A stretch of DNA of 64,000 bases, taken from assembly GCA_963783175.1 (NCBI GenBank), contig CAWANG010000048.1, positions 1-64,000 of the forward strand. The letters run 5' to 3'. The DNA comes from Roseiarcus sp963783175. GTDB taxonomy: Bacteria; Pseudomonadota; Alphaproteobacteria; Rhizobiales; Beijerinckiaceae. Shown here piece after piece: positions 24,245 to 33,148 of the stretch. The notes beneath the pieces are model-generated. The model was given only the letters and a program-made list of their open reading frames with translations, ran no database searches and had not been told where the DNA came from. Numbering within the stretch: the first letter of the stretch is position 1; the number at the start of each line of letters is the position of its first letter. The position numbers were made by a program, and so were the translations under genes.

Positions 24245-25810
24245 TCATCGATGCGCCAGCTCCTTCATCGCCATTCGCGCCGCGTCCGCGCCCGACTTCA
24301 TCGCGCCTGTGAAGCCCCCGCTCTCCGCGAAGGATGAGGCAAGGTAAAGGCCAGGAATGGGTGTCCTTGGCGAGCGCGGGACGCCGGCCCAAATACCGCG
24401 CTCGAACGGCAGTGGCGCGAAGCCATAGACCGCCCCGCCCGGGGTATTGAGAAAATTGTGCATCGAGCGCGCGTTGAGGAACAAGCGCTCGTTGACCGCC
24501 GCGCCGAACCCCGGATAGTCATGGTCGAGCGCCGCCTGGAACGCGTCCAGCCAACACTCGCGCCGGTCCTTCTCGTTCTGCGGCGCAAGCGCCGCCCAAT
24601 TGTCGAACCGATCGAGACCCACGACCGACACCAAGGCCGGCCCAACGCCGCCGAGCCCGCTGTCGATCGCGCTGAAATTGGCGATCCCATAGGATGGCAG
24701 TTTGCCGTCAGGGTTGGCCGCAAACAGTCGCGCGCCGTCGCTGATCTCGTTGAGCGAGGTCATCCAGTCCGGCAGCACACCCACTCCATACCGGTCGAGC
24801 CCGAGTCGTTCAGGCGGGACGCTGAGTCCGAAATGGGCGGTGAACAGCGAGGTCGACAGCGGCCTCGCCGCGTAGACCCTCTCGACTGCCGCTTTCTCGG
24901 CCGGCGCCAGCATGTGCGCGAGAACATGCGGCGCGCAATTGGCGAACACTTGCCTCGCGCCGACACGCGCTTCGCCAGCCCTGGTCCGGGCGTCGACGTG
25001 ACGCACGAACGCCGGACGTCCCGAACTGTCGAGGTCGATTCCGGCGACGTCGCGGCCGAGAAGTACGGATCCGCCGGCCCGCGTCACTGCCTTGGCGAGC
25101 TTCATCGACAGGACGCGCGACCCGCCCTTGATGAACACGCCGCCCGATTTGAGAAACCCGCCTTGCGCCATGGCGAAGAACGGCCAGGCCAGGCGGCGGG
25201 GATCGTCCGCGTAATAGCCGATGGTCCCGGCGATCGCGAATTTCGCCCCCTCGTCGTCGCCGAGGAAGCGCTGCAAGATGTCGGCGGTCGATGCGCGCCA
25301 GTCGTGAACGATCCCGCGCAGCTTGAATGCGGCGTGGATGAGCCTGCCGAGAGAATGTTGCTCGCCGGCGATCATCAGCTGCTCGACGCCCGAATGGATC
25401 GCCTCCATCGCGCCGATGAGGCGAGCGAAGCCGTCCCGGCTCTTTGGGAACCTCTGGCTCAGCGCTTGGAGGGCGGCGCCGAACCCGACCGGGAGATCGA
25501 ACATTTCGCCGACGGGCCCGCCCTTCACCGAATAGAACGGCGTGACTGGGACCCACTCGATCTCGTCGAGAAGGCCGAGTTCGGTCAGAATCGCGTGTTT
25601 GGGCTCAGCGGGATCATGGGGGTCGGCCGTCTGGTGCAGCGACGGCTCAATCGTCAGCGCGCCGGTCTTGAAGGCGGACGCCGCCCCGCCGACGCTGTGA
25701 TTGCGCTCGATGACGCAGACCTTGCGACCGGACTTGGCCAGCAACGCCGCGGCGGTGAGCCCGCCGAGACCCGAGCCGATAACAACCGCGTCAAAGTCGC
25801 TTTCACTCAT
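24245..25810 (-). CDS. CrtI/RetSat-type FAD-dependent oxidoreductase
   Basis: A 521-aa flavoprotein. The N-terminus has the dinucleotide-binding pattern VIGSGLGGLTAAALLAKSG followed by VCVIERNHSVGGAASAF, and the C-terminus has GLYLASSFAESGGFTGAMKSG. This is the architecture of phytoene desaturases and retinol saturases. The substrate may be a carotenoid or other polyene, but no carotenoid synthesis gene is nearby, so the real substrate is open. It is a single gene on the minus strand between two plus-strand units. Confidence 0.75.
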   Translation of the reverse strand: MSESDFDAVVIGSGLGGLTAAALLAKSGRKVCVIERNHSVGGAASAFKTGALTIEPSLHQTADPHDPAEPKHAILTELGLLDEIEWVPVTPFYSVKGGPVGEMFDLPVGFGAALQALSQRFPKSRDGFARLIGAMEAIHSGVEQLMIAGEQHSLGRLIHAAFKLRGIVHDWRASTADILQRFLGDDEGAKFAIAGTIGYYADDPRRLAWPFFAMAQGGFLKSGGVFIKGGSRVLSMKLAKAVTRAGGSVLLGRDVAGIDLDSSGRPAFVRHVDARTRAGEARVGARQVFANCAPHVLAHMLAPAEKAAVERVYAARPLSTSLFTAHFGLSVPPERLGLDRYGVGVLPDWMTSLNEISDGARLFAANPDGKLPSYGIANFSAIDSGLGGVGPALVSVVGLDRFDNWAALAPQNEKDRRECWLDAFQAALDHDYPGFGAAVNERLFLNARSMHNFLNTPGGAVYGFAPLPFERGIWAGVPRSPRTPIPGLYLASSFAESGGFTGAMKSGADAARMAMKELAHR

Positions 25811-25945
25811 CAGGCCGTCCTTGCCGCTGCCGCGCTGGCCCGCGTCGCGTTGCCGATCTATCCCAATTCCGGCGGCGGTCCTTGATCGGCGTCAATCGAT
25901 CCGTCCGCCTTGTCTCACGGCTTCAAATGCGAAACGATCGGTTTT

Positions 25946-27226
25946 ATGGCGGCGCCCGATCCCCGTGTCCTGTTGCGTTCGCTGTTCGACGCCGCCGTGG
26001 CTGCGGCCGACCCGTCGCGAATTGTGCCGCAGCACCTGCCCGAGTCGCCCAAGGGACGAACGATCGTCGTCGGCGCGGGAAAGGCGGCGGCGGCGATGGC
26101 GGCGGCGGTGGAGACGCATTGGCGCGGGCCGCTGCAAGGGCTGGTCGTCACCCGCGTCGGCCATGGCGCGCCGACAAAGCGCATTCGCGTCATCGAGGCC
26201 GGACATCCGAACCCGGACATCGCGGGCATGGCGGCGGCGGCCGAAATCTTGTCGCTAATGCGCGGCCTCACGAGCGACGATCTCGTGCTCGCGCTCATCT
26301 CCGGCGGCGGATCGGCACTGCTGTCGCTGCCCGCCGGCGAGGTTACGCTCGCCGACAAGCAGGCGATCACCCGCGCGCTCTTGAAAAGCGGCGCGCGCAT
26401 CGACGAGATGAACGCCGTCCGCAAGCACCTCTCGGCAATCAAGGGCGGAAGGCTCGCGATCGCCGCCGCGCCGGCGCGGGTCGTGACCCTGATCATTTCC
26501 GACGTGCCCGGCGACGACCTCTCGGTGATCGCATCCGGCCCGACGGTCGCCGACATCACGACCCTAGCCGATGCGCGCGAAGTTCTTGCGCGCTACCGGA
26601 TCGACCTCCCCCCGCGCATCGCCGCGCACCTCGCCGATCCTTTGAACGAGACGCCGAAGCCGGGCGACCCGCGGCTCGCAAAGGTCGAGAACCGCCTGAT
26701 CGCGACGCCGCGCGGCTCGCTCCTCGCCGCTGCGGCCAAAGCGCGCGAGGCGGGCTATGCCCCGCTTATTCTCGGCGACGCGATCGAAGGCGAGGCGCGC
26801 GAATGCGCGATCGTTCACGCCGGCATCGCGCTCTCAGCCGCGCGGCACGGCGAACCGGTCGCCGCTCCTTGCGTTCTCCTCTCCGGCGGCGAGACGACGG
26901 TCACGATACGGGGCCAGGGCCGCGGCGGCCGCAACAGCGAGTTCGCGCTTTCGCTCGCGATCGCGCTCGACGGGCGCGACGGAGTCTTCGCCCTCGCCGC
27001 GGACACTGACGGCATCGACGGCTTCGAGGCCGCCGCCGGCGCGATGGTCACGCCGGACACACTCGCCCGCGCTCGCGCCCTCGGGCTCGATGCGCGAGCG
27101 CGGCTGGACGACAACGATTCCTATTCCCTCTTCGCAGCGCTTAGCGACCTCGCCGTCACTGGCCCGACCCTCACCAACGTCGACGATTTCCGCGCCATTC
27201 TGATCGAGCCGCGGGGGAGCCGCTAA
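25946..27226 (+). CDS. Glycerate 2-kinase, MOFRL type
   Basis: A 426-aa kinase of the GckA/TtuD family, which phosphorylates glycerate at C2. The N-terminal DUF4147 domain has VGAGKAAAAMAAAVE, EAGHPNPD, ISGGGSALLSLP and MNAVRKHLSAIKGGRLA; the C-terminal MOFRL region has LSGGETTVTIRGQGRGGRN and AADTDGIDG. The ATG at 25946 starts the conserved part; a TTG at 25910 would add 12 residues. With the hydroxypyruvate isomerase at 12.4 kb this completes two steps of glyoxylate assimilation, though the genes are not linked. Confidence 0.85.
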   Translation: MAAPDPRVLLRSLFDAAVAAADPSRIVPQHLPESPKGRTIVVGAGKAAAAMAAAVETHWRGPLQGLVVTRVGHGAPTKRIRVIEAGHPNPDIAGMAAAAEILSLMRGLTSDDLVLALISGGGSALLSLPAGEVTLADKQAITRALLKSGARIDEMNAVRKHLSAIKGGRLAIAAAPARVVTLIISDVPGDDLSVIASGPTVADITTLADAREVLARYRIDLPPRIAAHLADPLNETPKPGDPRLAKVENRLIATPRGSLLAAAAKAREAGYAPLILGDAIEGEARECAIVHAGIALSAARHGEPVAAPCVLLSGGETTVTIRGQGRGGRNSEFALSLAIALDGRDGVFALAADTDGIDGFEAAAGAMVTPDTLARARALGLDARARLDDNDSYSLFAALSDLAVTGPTLTNVDDFRAILIEPRGSR

Positions 27227-27273
27227 AGCGAGTTGCTTTCGTGGAGTTGTAATCGCACCGGCGCGAGAAAAAT

Positions 27274-27511
27274 CGACAATCCCTTGCGATAATCCGAAGG
27301 CCGTGCTATTCTGCCGGCTGTCGTCTGGGTCGATTTGGGGCGAGGCCGACTAAAGGGGCCGGCGCGTCGTGCGGTTTGACTTCGATGCCCCGCCGAAAGA
27401 ACGCGTTTCCTTGGATTCGGGGCGTAAGCGATTGAAAAGGCTAGATTGGCGGAAAGAAGTTCCTTGGATTTTGCTTCACTTTTGCTTGGAATCCGCTTCC
27501 CCTGGCTTGGA
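27274..27511 (-). repeat. Dispersed ~230-bp noncoding element, copy 1
   Basis: Its reverse complement resembles 49500-49729. Shared blocks in order are GAAGCAAAATCCAA, CTTCCGCCAATCT, TTTTCAA..GCTTA, CCGAATCCAAGGAAA, a variable middle of about 85 bases, then ATAGCACGGCCTTC and GATTATCGCAA, ending near a GTCG. No reading frame is preserved between copies. It lies in the 355-base convergent gap between glycerate kinase and dnaN, in the direction of dnaN transcription. The rest of that gap (27227-27273, 27512-27581) shows nothing else. Confidence 0.6.
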
Positions 27512-27581
27512 CTTCGCTGCCGTGGACTTGGCAACCTATTCCGCGCGGCCGCTGACGCGTGACGCCCGGCGCGGCACCGCC

Positions 27582-28700
27582 TCACACCCTTAGCGGCATC
27601 AGGACGTACAGCGCGGGCGCGCCGTCGCGATCCTGGATGAGGGTCGGCGAGCCGGGATCGGCGAGACGGATGAGCGCGGTGTCGGACGACAATTGGCCGA
27701 CGATGTCGAGCAGGTAGCGGGCGTTGAAGCCGATATCGATCGGCGCGGAATCGTAGTCGGCCTCGATCTCCTCGCTGGCCGAGCCCGAATCGGGATTGTT
27801 GACCGACAGCGTCATCTTCCCCTCGGCGATCGCGAGCTTGATCGCCCTGCCGCGCTCGGACGAGAGTGTCGATACGCGATCGACCGCCTTCTCGAACGGG
27901 TCCTTGTCGACAACGAGTCGCTTGTCGTTGCCGGTCGGAATGACGCGCGCGTAATCGGGGAACGTGCCGTCGATCAGCTTGGTGGTCAGCACGACCTCGC
28001 CGAACTGAAAGCGCGCCTTGGCGGTCGAAATCTCGATCGCCACGTCCTGCGTCATGTCTTCCAGAAGCTTCTGCACTTCGCTCACCGCCTTGCGCGGGGC
28101 GATGACGCCGGGCATGCCGACCGACCCTTGAGGCGCCGGCGTCTCGACCCGCGCCAGCCGATGGCCGTCGGTCGCGACCGCGCGCAGCATCGCGGTCCCG
28201 TCGACGTCGACGGTGTGGAGGAAAATGCCGTTGAGATAGTAGCGGGTCTCCTCGGTCGAGATCGCGAACTGGGTGTTCTCGATGAGGCGTTTGAGATCGA
28301 CCGCAGGAAGCGAGAAGCGGTGCGAGAACTCGCCCGAGGTGAGGTCGGGGAAGTCGGACGCGGGCAGGGCCTGGAGGGTGAAGCGCGAGCGGCCGGAGCG
28401 CAGGATCAATTGTCCGGTGTCGCCGGCAGTCTCGAGGCTGGCCTGCGCGCCTTCCGGCAGTTTGCGCACGATGTCGTAGATCACATGCGCCGGAACGGTG
28501 GTCGCGCCGTTTTGGGCGACGTCGGCGGGAACCGATTCGGAAGCCTCGAGGTCGAGGTCAGTGCTCTTCAGCGACAATCGGCCATCCCCGGCCTCGATCA
28601 GCACATTGGCGAGGATCGGAATGGTGTTGCGCCGCTCGACGATGCGATGGACATGTCCCAGAGCCTTGAGCAAGACCGAACGCTCGATGGTGACCTTCAT
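27582..28700 (-). CDS. dnaN: DNA polymerase III beta subunit (sliding clamp)
   Basis: A 372-aa clamp that encircles DNA and tethers the replicative polymerase. The start MKVTIERSVLLKALGHVHR and NTIPILANVLIEAG, the middle YYLNGIFLHTV and MLRAVATDGHRLARVE, and the C-terminal ALYVLMPLRV are classic. The ATG at 28700 is chosen over a longer frame to 28841 because the family begins with MK..IER. dnaN stands alone here, without dnaA or recF next to it, as in many Hyphomicrobiales. Immediately downstream is a dispersed noncoding element. Confidence 0.95.
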   Translation of the reverse strand: MKVTIERSVLLKALGHVHRIVERRNTIPILANVLIEAGDGRLSLKSTDLDLEASESVPADVAQNGATTVPAHVIYDIVRKLPEGAQASLETAGDTGQLILRSGRSRFTLQALPASDFPDLTSGEFSHRFSLPAVDLKRLIENTQFAISTEETRYYLNGIFLHTVDVDGTAMLRAVATDGHRLARVETPAPQGSVGMPGVIAPRKAVSEVQKLLEDMTQDVAIEISTAKARFQFGEVVLTTKLIDGTFPDYARVIPTGNDKRLVVDKDPFEKAVDRVSTLSSERGRAIKLAIAEGKMTLSVNNPDSGSASEEIEADYDSAPIDIGFNARYLLDIVGQLSSDTALIRLADPGSPTLIQDRDGAPALYVLMPLRV

Positions 28701-28953
28701 CGGAGGAATTCCAAATCTGCCGTGACGACGCGACGCGCCCAAGTTGCGGGGCCGCGGACTTTGCCAACACGTTTCAGCGCGCGCAAGGGCGCAGGAGTCG
28801 ATCGAAACCCGTCTCCTCAATGATTTTCGCCATTCCGTCAATTTTGGCGCAAGCTTTACCGGCCCTTAAACCGCCGGCCTTACGTTCCTGGACCTGGCGG
28901 GGCGCGTTTCGCCCGGAGCTCCCTCAGCGGAGACGCCGCGAGCGAGATCAGCG

Positions 28954-31194
28954 ATGTTCGGCCGAGGCGGCAAGAATACCCGTAGGCGGATCGAGCCGCG
29001 CCTCAATTGGCGCGGCGAGCGCGCCTCGGACGATCTTCGCGCCGACCCCGCGGACCGTCCGCCGAGCAGCCGCCGACCCAAGAAATCGGCGCCGCGGCCG
29101 GCTGCGCGGGGCGGAAGGAGACGCCGCTCCTGGCTTGGCCGCTTCGTCTATTGGGGCGTCGTGCTCTCGGTGTGGGGCTTGATCTCGACGGTGGCGCTCG
29201 TCGTCTATTACGCGAGCCAGCTGCCGCCGATCGATCAGCTCGCGGTGCCGAGGCGCCCGCCGAACATCGCGATCCTCGCCGACGACGGCTCGCTCATCGC
29301 CAACCGCGGCGACACCGGCGGACCCGCCGTCAGGTTGATCGACCTGCCGCCCTATCTGCCGAAGGCCTTCGTGGCGATCGAGGACCGGCGATTCTACGAC
29401 CATATCGGCATCGATCCGCTCGGCGTGTCGCGCGCGCTCGTGCGTGACGCGATCGGGAGGAGGAGCATCGAGGGCGGCTCGACGCTGACCCAGCAACTCG
29501 CCAAGAACCTGTTCCTGACCCAAGAGCGCACCCTGTCGCGCAAGATCCAGGAGGCGATCCTGGCACTGTGGCTCGAGCGCCGATATTCGAAGGACCAGAT
29601 CCTCGAGCTCTATCTCAACCGCGTCTACTTCGGCTCGGGCGCCTATGGGGTCGAGGCGGCAGCGCAGAAGTATTTCGGCAAGAGCGCGCGCTTCGTGACC
29701 CTGCCGGAAGCTGCGGTTCTCGCGGGGCTGATGAAGTCGCCGACCAAGCTCGCGCCCAACCGGAACCTCGCGGGCGCCAACGAGCGGGCCGCCGAGGTCA
29801 TCACCGCGATGGCCGAGCAGGGCCACATCACCGAGGCGATGGCCAAGTCGGCGCTCGCCAACCCGGCGCAGGTGATCCACGATAAGAGCGCAGGCTCGAT
29901 CAACTACGTCGCCGACTATGTGATGGACGCGCTCGACGACACGGTCGGCGCAATCGACGAGGACATCGTGGTGACGACCACGATCGATCCCAAGATGCAG
30001 GCGGAAGCCGAGCGGGCGCTGACCGACGAGCTCAATGCGAAGGGCGCCAAGTTCGGGGTCGAGCAGGGAGCGCTGGCCGCGCTCGATCCCGCGGGGTCGA
30101 TCAAGGCGATGGTCGGCGGACGAAATTACGCCGAAAGCCAATTCAACCGCGCTGTCGCGGCCAAGCGCCAGCCCGGCTCGTCATTCAAGCCGTTCGTCTA
30201 TCTGGCGGCGCTGGAAAAGGGACTCACGCCCGATACCGTTCGCGATGACGCGCCGATCTCGGTCAAGGGGTGGAGCCCGGAAAACTACTCGCGCGAGTAT
30301 TTCGGACCGGTGACGCTGACCAAGGCGTTGGCGCTCTCGCTCAACACGGTTGCGGTGCGCCTGGGGCTCGAAGTCGGGCCGAAGGCGGTGGTCGCCGTCG
30401 CCCACCGGCTCGGCATCGCCTCGGATCTCGATCCTGTGCCCTCGATCGCGCTCGGGTCTTCCGAAGTCACGCCGCTCGAAATGGTTTCGGCTTACGCGGC
30501 GTTCGCCAACGGCGGCATCGGCGTCCAGCCGCACGTGATCTCGCGCGTACGCACAGCCGGCGGCAAGCAACTCTACGTTCGGCGCAACGCCAGTTTCGGC
30601 CGCGTCATTGATCCGCAATATGTGGCGATGATGAACCAGATGATGCAGGAGACCCTGCTCACCGGCACCGCGCGCAAGGCCGAACTGCCCGGCTGGCAGG
30701 CGGCCGGCAAGACCGGAACCAGCCAGGATTGGCGCGACGCCTGGTTCGTCGGCTACACGAGCTATCTGGTCGCCGGCGTCTGGCTAGGCAACGACGACGG
30801 CTCGCCGACCAAGAAAGTGTCGGGCGGCAACTTGCCGGTCGAAATCTGGAGCCGGTTCATGCGCACGGCGCATGAGGGCGTGCCGGTCGCCGGCCTGCCG
30901 CTCGGGAGCTGGCGCAACGCCGATACGCCCAACCCGGACGCCCCGCCGCTGCCGCCGCTCGACCTGACCGGCGCGCAGGCGCCGACGCCCCTGCCGGGTG
31001 GCCGAGGCGGCGTCGTTTCGCAGCCGGGCGCCGCGTCCCAGACCGCCGCGCCGCCGCCCGTGCCGGCCCCCGGCCCGCGCGGCGCCCTTGGCCCCGCTGC
31101 GGACTGGGCGCCGATCCCGCCCGCGTCAATTCCGAACGCCGGCCCTGCGTCGCGCGACAAAGGGCCTCTCAACAAGCTGCTCGGGACGCTCTGA
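28954..31194 (+). CDS. Penicillin-binding protein 1A, bifunctional
   Basis: A 746-aa class A PBP building peptidoglycan in the periplasm. It has a basic cytoplasmic tail (1-60), one transmembrane helix (about 64-90), then a glycosyltransferase domain with EDRRFYDHIGIDP and EGGSTLTQQLAKNL. The transpeptidase domain has nucleophile S409 in SSFK, SLN near 460 and K586 in KTGTSQDW. The last ~90 residues are Pro/Ala-rich and low complexity. The start at ATG 28954 gives the expected topology. It is divergent from dnaN. Confidence 0.9.
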   Translation: MFGRGGKNTRRRIEPRLNWRGERASDDLRADPADRPPSSRRPKKSAPRPAARGGRRRRSWLGRFVYWGVVLSVWGLISTVALVVYYASQLPPIDQLAVPRRPPNIAILADDGSLIANRGDTGGPAVRLIDLPPYLPKAFVAIEDRRFYDHIGIDPLGVSRALVRDAIGRRSIEGGSTLTQQLAKNLFLTQERTLSRKIQEAILALWLERRYSKDQILELYLNRVYFGSGAYGVEAAAQKYFGKSARFVTLPEAAVLAGLMKSPTKLAPNRNLAGANERAAEVITAMAEQGHITEAMAKSALANPAQVIHDKSAGSINYVADYVMDALDDTVGAIDEDIVVTTTIDPKMQAEAERALTDELNAKGAKFGVEQGALAALDPAGSIKAMVGGRNYAESQFNRAVAAKRQPGSSFKPFVYLAALEKGLTPDTVRDDAPISVKGWSPENYSREYFGPVTLTKALALSLNTVAVRLGLEVGPKAVVAVAHRLGIASDLDPVPSIALGSSEVTPLEMVSAYAAFANGGIGVQPHVISRVRTAGGKQLYVRRNASFGRVIDPQYVAMMNQMMQETLLTGTARKAELPGWQAAGKTGTSQDWRDAWFVGYTSYLVAGVWLGNDDGSPTKKVSGGNLPVEIWSRFMRTAHEGVPVAGLPLGSWRNADTPNPDAPPLPPLDLTGAQAPTPLPGGRGGVVSQPGAASQTAAPPPVPAPGPRGALGPAADWAPIPPASIPNAGPASRDKGPLNKLLGTL

Positions 31195-31206
31195 GGAGAA
31201 ACGGCC

Positions 31207-32064
31207 CTAGGCTCGATGTAAACCGGCGGTTGATGCAGGAAGTTCGCGACTCGGGCCATGGTCGCCGATCGGGTCTTTCACTGCTAAGTCGTGAGCACGA
31301 CAGAGCGCCTCAAGGTAAGACCCGGGTGGAGGCGAGGGTCCCATTATTCGAATCAATACCGAGCGCCAAAGGTGGACTGTTCTCGTTTCCTCGGTCAGTT
31401 CGGCTTTGACGAACTCCGGCGGGCCGCAAAGCAATCTCCAGTTGTGATGGGTGATCGGATAAAAGACGGAGCGTTTCTTTGCCCGCTTCGCAACACCGTA
31501 CTTCCTCGCCAGATACGTCAAGAACATTGGTCCGAATGTGCCCCAGCGGTAGTTCTCCGGCCGAATGTCGCCTTCGGTGAGCCTCCTCCAGTAGAAGATC
31601 GCCGTCTTTCTGGGCCCATAGAAAGGCGGCCGCCAGTTTACCTGCGGAATGTCGCACAATTCGCGAACCATGTCGGAGTTTTCGGGAAGCCGCAAAACAG
31701 CGCCGTTTATCGACGTCCGGTGCTCCCACCCAAAGACATATTCGTCCTCAAAGTCGATCGGCCGGATGAAATAGAGATCAAGATCGACCCAAGTAGCCTA
31801 ATCCCTTCGCTTGCATGGCGTAGCGAAAGAAATCCGTGCCGAGCGCCGCCGAACCGCCATCAAAATAGTGAGCAAGCGTCCTGATACGGCACTACTTCAT
31901 TCGCGTCGCGAATCTCCACTCCGATTGGAACTCCGCGCAGTTTCTCGGCGGTATAGGAATAAATTGTGAATGGGTGACCGACGGACAGACGCCGAGGCCA
32001 CCGTAAGCTTTTCGACGTAGCCGAGCTCCTCGCCGATCCAAAGCGAGTTCAACCTAGGAAGCAT
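31207..32064 (-). pseudogene. DXD-type glycosyltransferase, decayed
   Basis: Pieces of one sugar-transferase of the Gb3-synthase/capsule type lie in different frames. The N-terminus begins MLPRLNSLWIGEELGYVEKL (from 32064), then VGHPFTIYSYTAEKLRGVP, then DGGSAALGTDFFRYAMQAKG, then the DXD-type site WVDLDLYFIRPIDF and WRPPFYGPRK, and the HLW end. Breaks lie at about 31985-32005, 31870-31885 and 31788-31795. Three breaks in one 285-residue gene suggest true decay, although the window has other single indels. Base composition is lower in GC than nearby genes, hinting at transfer. Confidence 0.6.
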
Positions 32065-32207
32065 TCTCGCTGTCCCCTCTCCGACCCTTTCGATCCGCTC
32101 TGGGCGGCTCAGAGTCAATCTCAACACCCCGGCGCGTCGCGGGGTTGCCGATCGAGGGCCGATCGGCCACTCTCAAACTCGGCCGGGCAGGTCGATCGGT
32201 GAGATTC

Positions 32208-32933
32208 ATGTCGAAGCTGCTTATCACGTCCACGACTTTCGTCCTGGGGCTCCTGGTCGCCGGCGCGCATGGCGACACGCTCCCGCTCCCGCAAGGTCTG
32301 TCCGGCTTCAGCACTCACGACGGCGAAGTCTACTTCGGCGAGAGCGATGCGCGGGAGGCCTATTTTCCGCTTGCCAGCAACTTCCTGACCCAGAAGACCC
32401 AGGCCTATTGCGGGGTCGCCAGCATCGTGATGGTGCTGAACGCGCTCGGCGTCCCGGCGCCTCCGGTTCCCGAATATGCGCCCTACCGCACGTTCACCCA
32501 AGACAACGTGCTCAACGAACAGACGGACGCGGTTCTTCCGCGCGAGGTCCTGGCGCGGCAGGGCATGACGCTCGATCAGATCGGCGGCATCCTCGCGACC
32601 CAGCCAGTCAAGGCCGAAGTCCACCACGCCTCGGACAGCTCGGCAGACGAGTTCCGCAGGCTCGCCAGCGCCTATCTTGGCGAGCCCGGCCACTTCGTGA
32701 TCGTCAACTACTCGCGCAAGGCGCTCGGCGAGCAACCCGGCGGCCACATCTCGCCGGTCGCCGCCTATGACGCGAAGGCTGACCGCTTCCTCATCCTCGA
32801 CGTCGCGCGCTACAAATATCCCCCGGTTTGGGTCAAAACGAGCGACATTTTCGCCGCCATGGACACTCCCGACGCCGCAAACGGCGACAAGACCCGCGGA
32901 TTCGTGCTGGTGACGGCGGCGACGGTTCAATAG
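32208..32933 (+). CDS. Exported phytochelatin-synthase-like cysteine peptidase
   Basis: A 241-aa protein with a signal peptide (MSKLLITSTTFVLGLLVAG). The papain-like core of prokaryotic phytochelatin synthases is present with all three catalytic residues: Cys in KTQAYCGVASIVMVLNA, His in GGHISPVAAYD and Asp in LILDVARYKYPPVW. Bacterial members usually cleave the glycine from glutathione rather than polymerise it. Export suggests action on periplasmic glutathione or metal handling. The ATG at 32208 fits the signal peptide. It stands alone. Confidence 0.8.
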   Translation: MSKLLITSTTFVLGLLVAGAHGDTLPLPQGLSGFSTHDGEVYFGESDAREAYFPLASNFLTQKTQAYCGVASIVMVLNALGVPAPPVPEYAPYRTFTQDNVLNEQTDAVLPREVLARQGMTLDQIGGILATQPVKAEVHHASDSSADEFRRLASAYLGEPGHFVIVNYSRKALGEQPGGHISPVAAYDAKADRFLILDVARYKYPPVWVKTSDIFAAMDTPDAANGDKTRGFVLVTAATVQ

Positions 32934-33024
32934 CTTCCGCTCGGCCTTCGACGTTGAAGGCCAACACGCGCCACAAGGGACGCGTCGAGCCGGCCGCGCG
33001 CGCGCCGCCCCTCTAGCATGGAAT

Positions 33025-33114
33025 TGTCATCACGAGGAACGAAGCGACTCAGCGATCCAGAGCCGCCGCTCCGGCCCTTCATCCCTGGATCGCTTCGCTA
33101 CGCTCGCAGTGACT
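33025..33114. repeat. REP-like palindromic element
   Basis: The left arm (about 33025-33060) reads TGTCATCACGAGGAACGAAG... and ends GCGATCCAG; the right arm (33085-33114) reads CTGGATCGCTTCGCTACGCT... and ends GCAGTGACTT. The arms are inverted repeats around a GC-rich middle. Sequences of the form GCGAGGAGCGAAGCGA...ATCCAG are a widespread dispersed intergenic repeat of alphaproteobacteria. It lies between convergent genes; function unknown, possibly mRNA end stability. Confidence 0.6.
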
Positions 33115-33148
33115 TATTCCCAAAAGCGAGAATCTCCAGCCGCTGACC

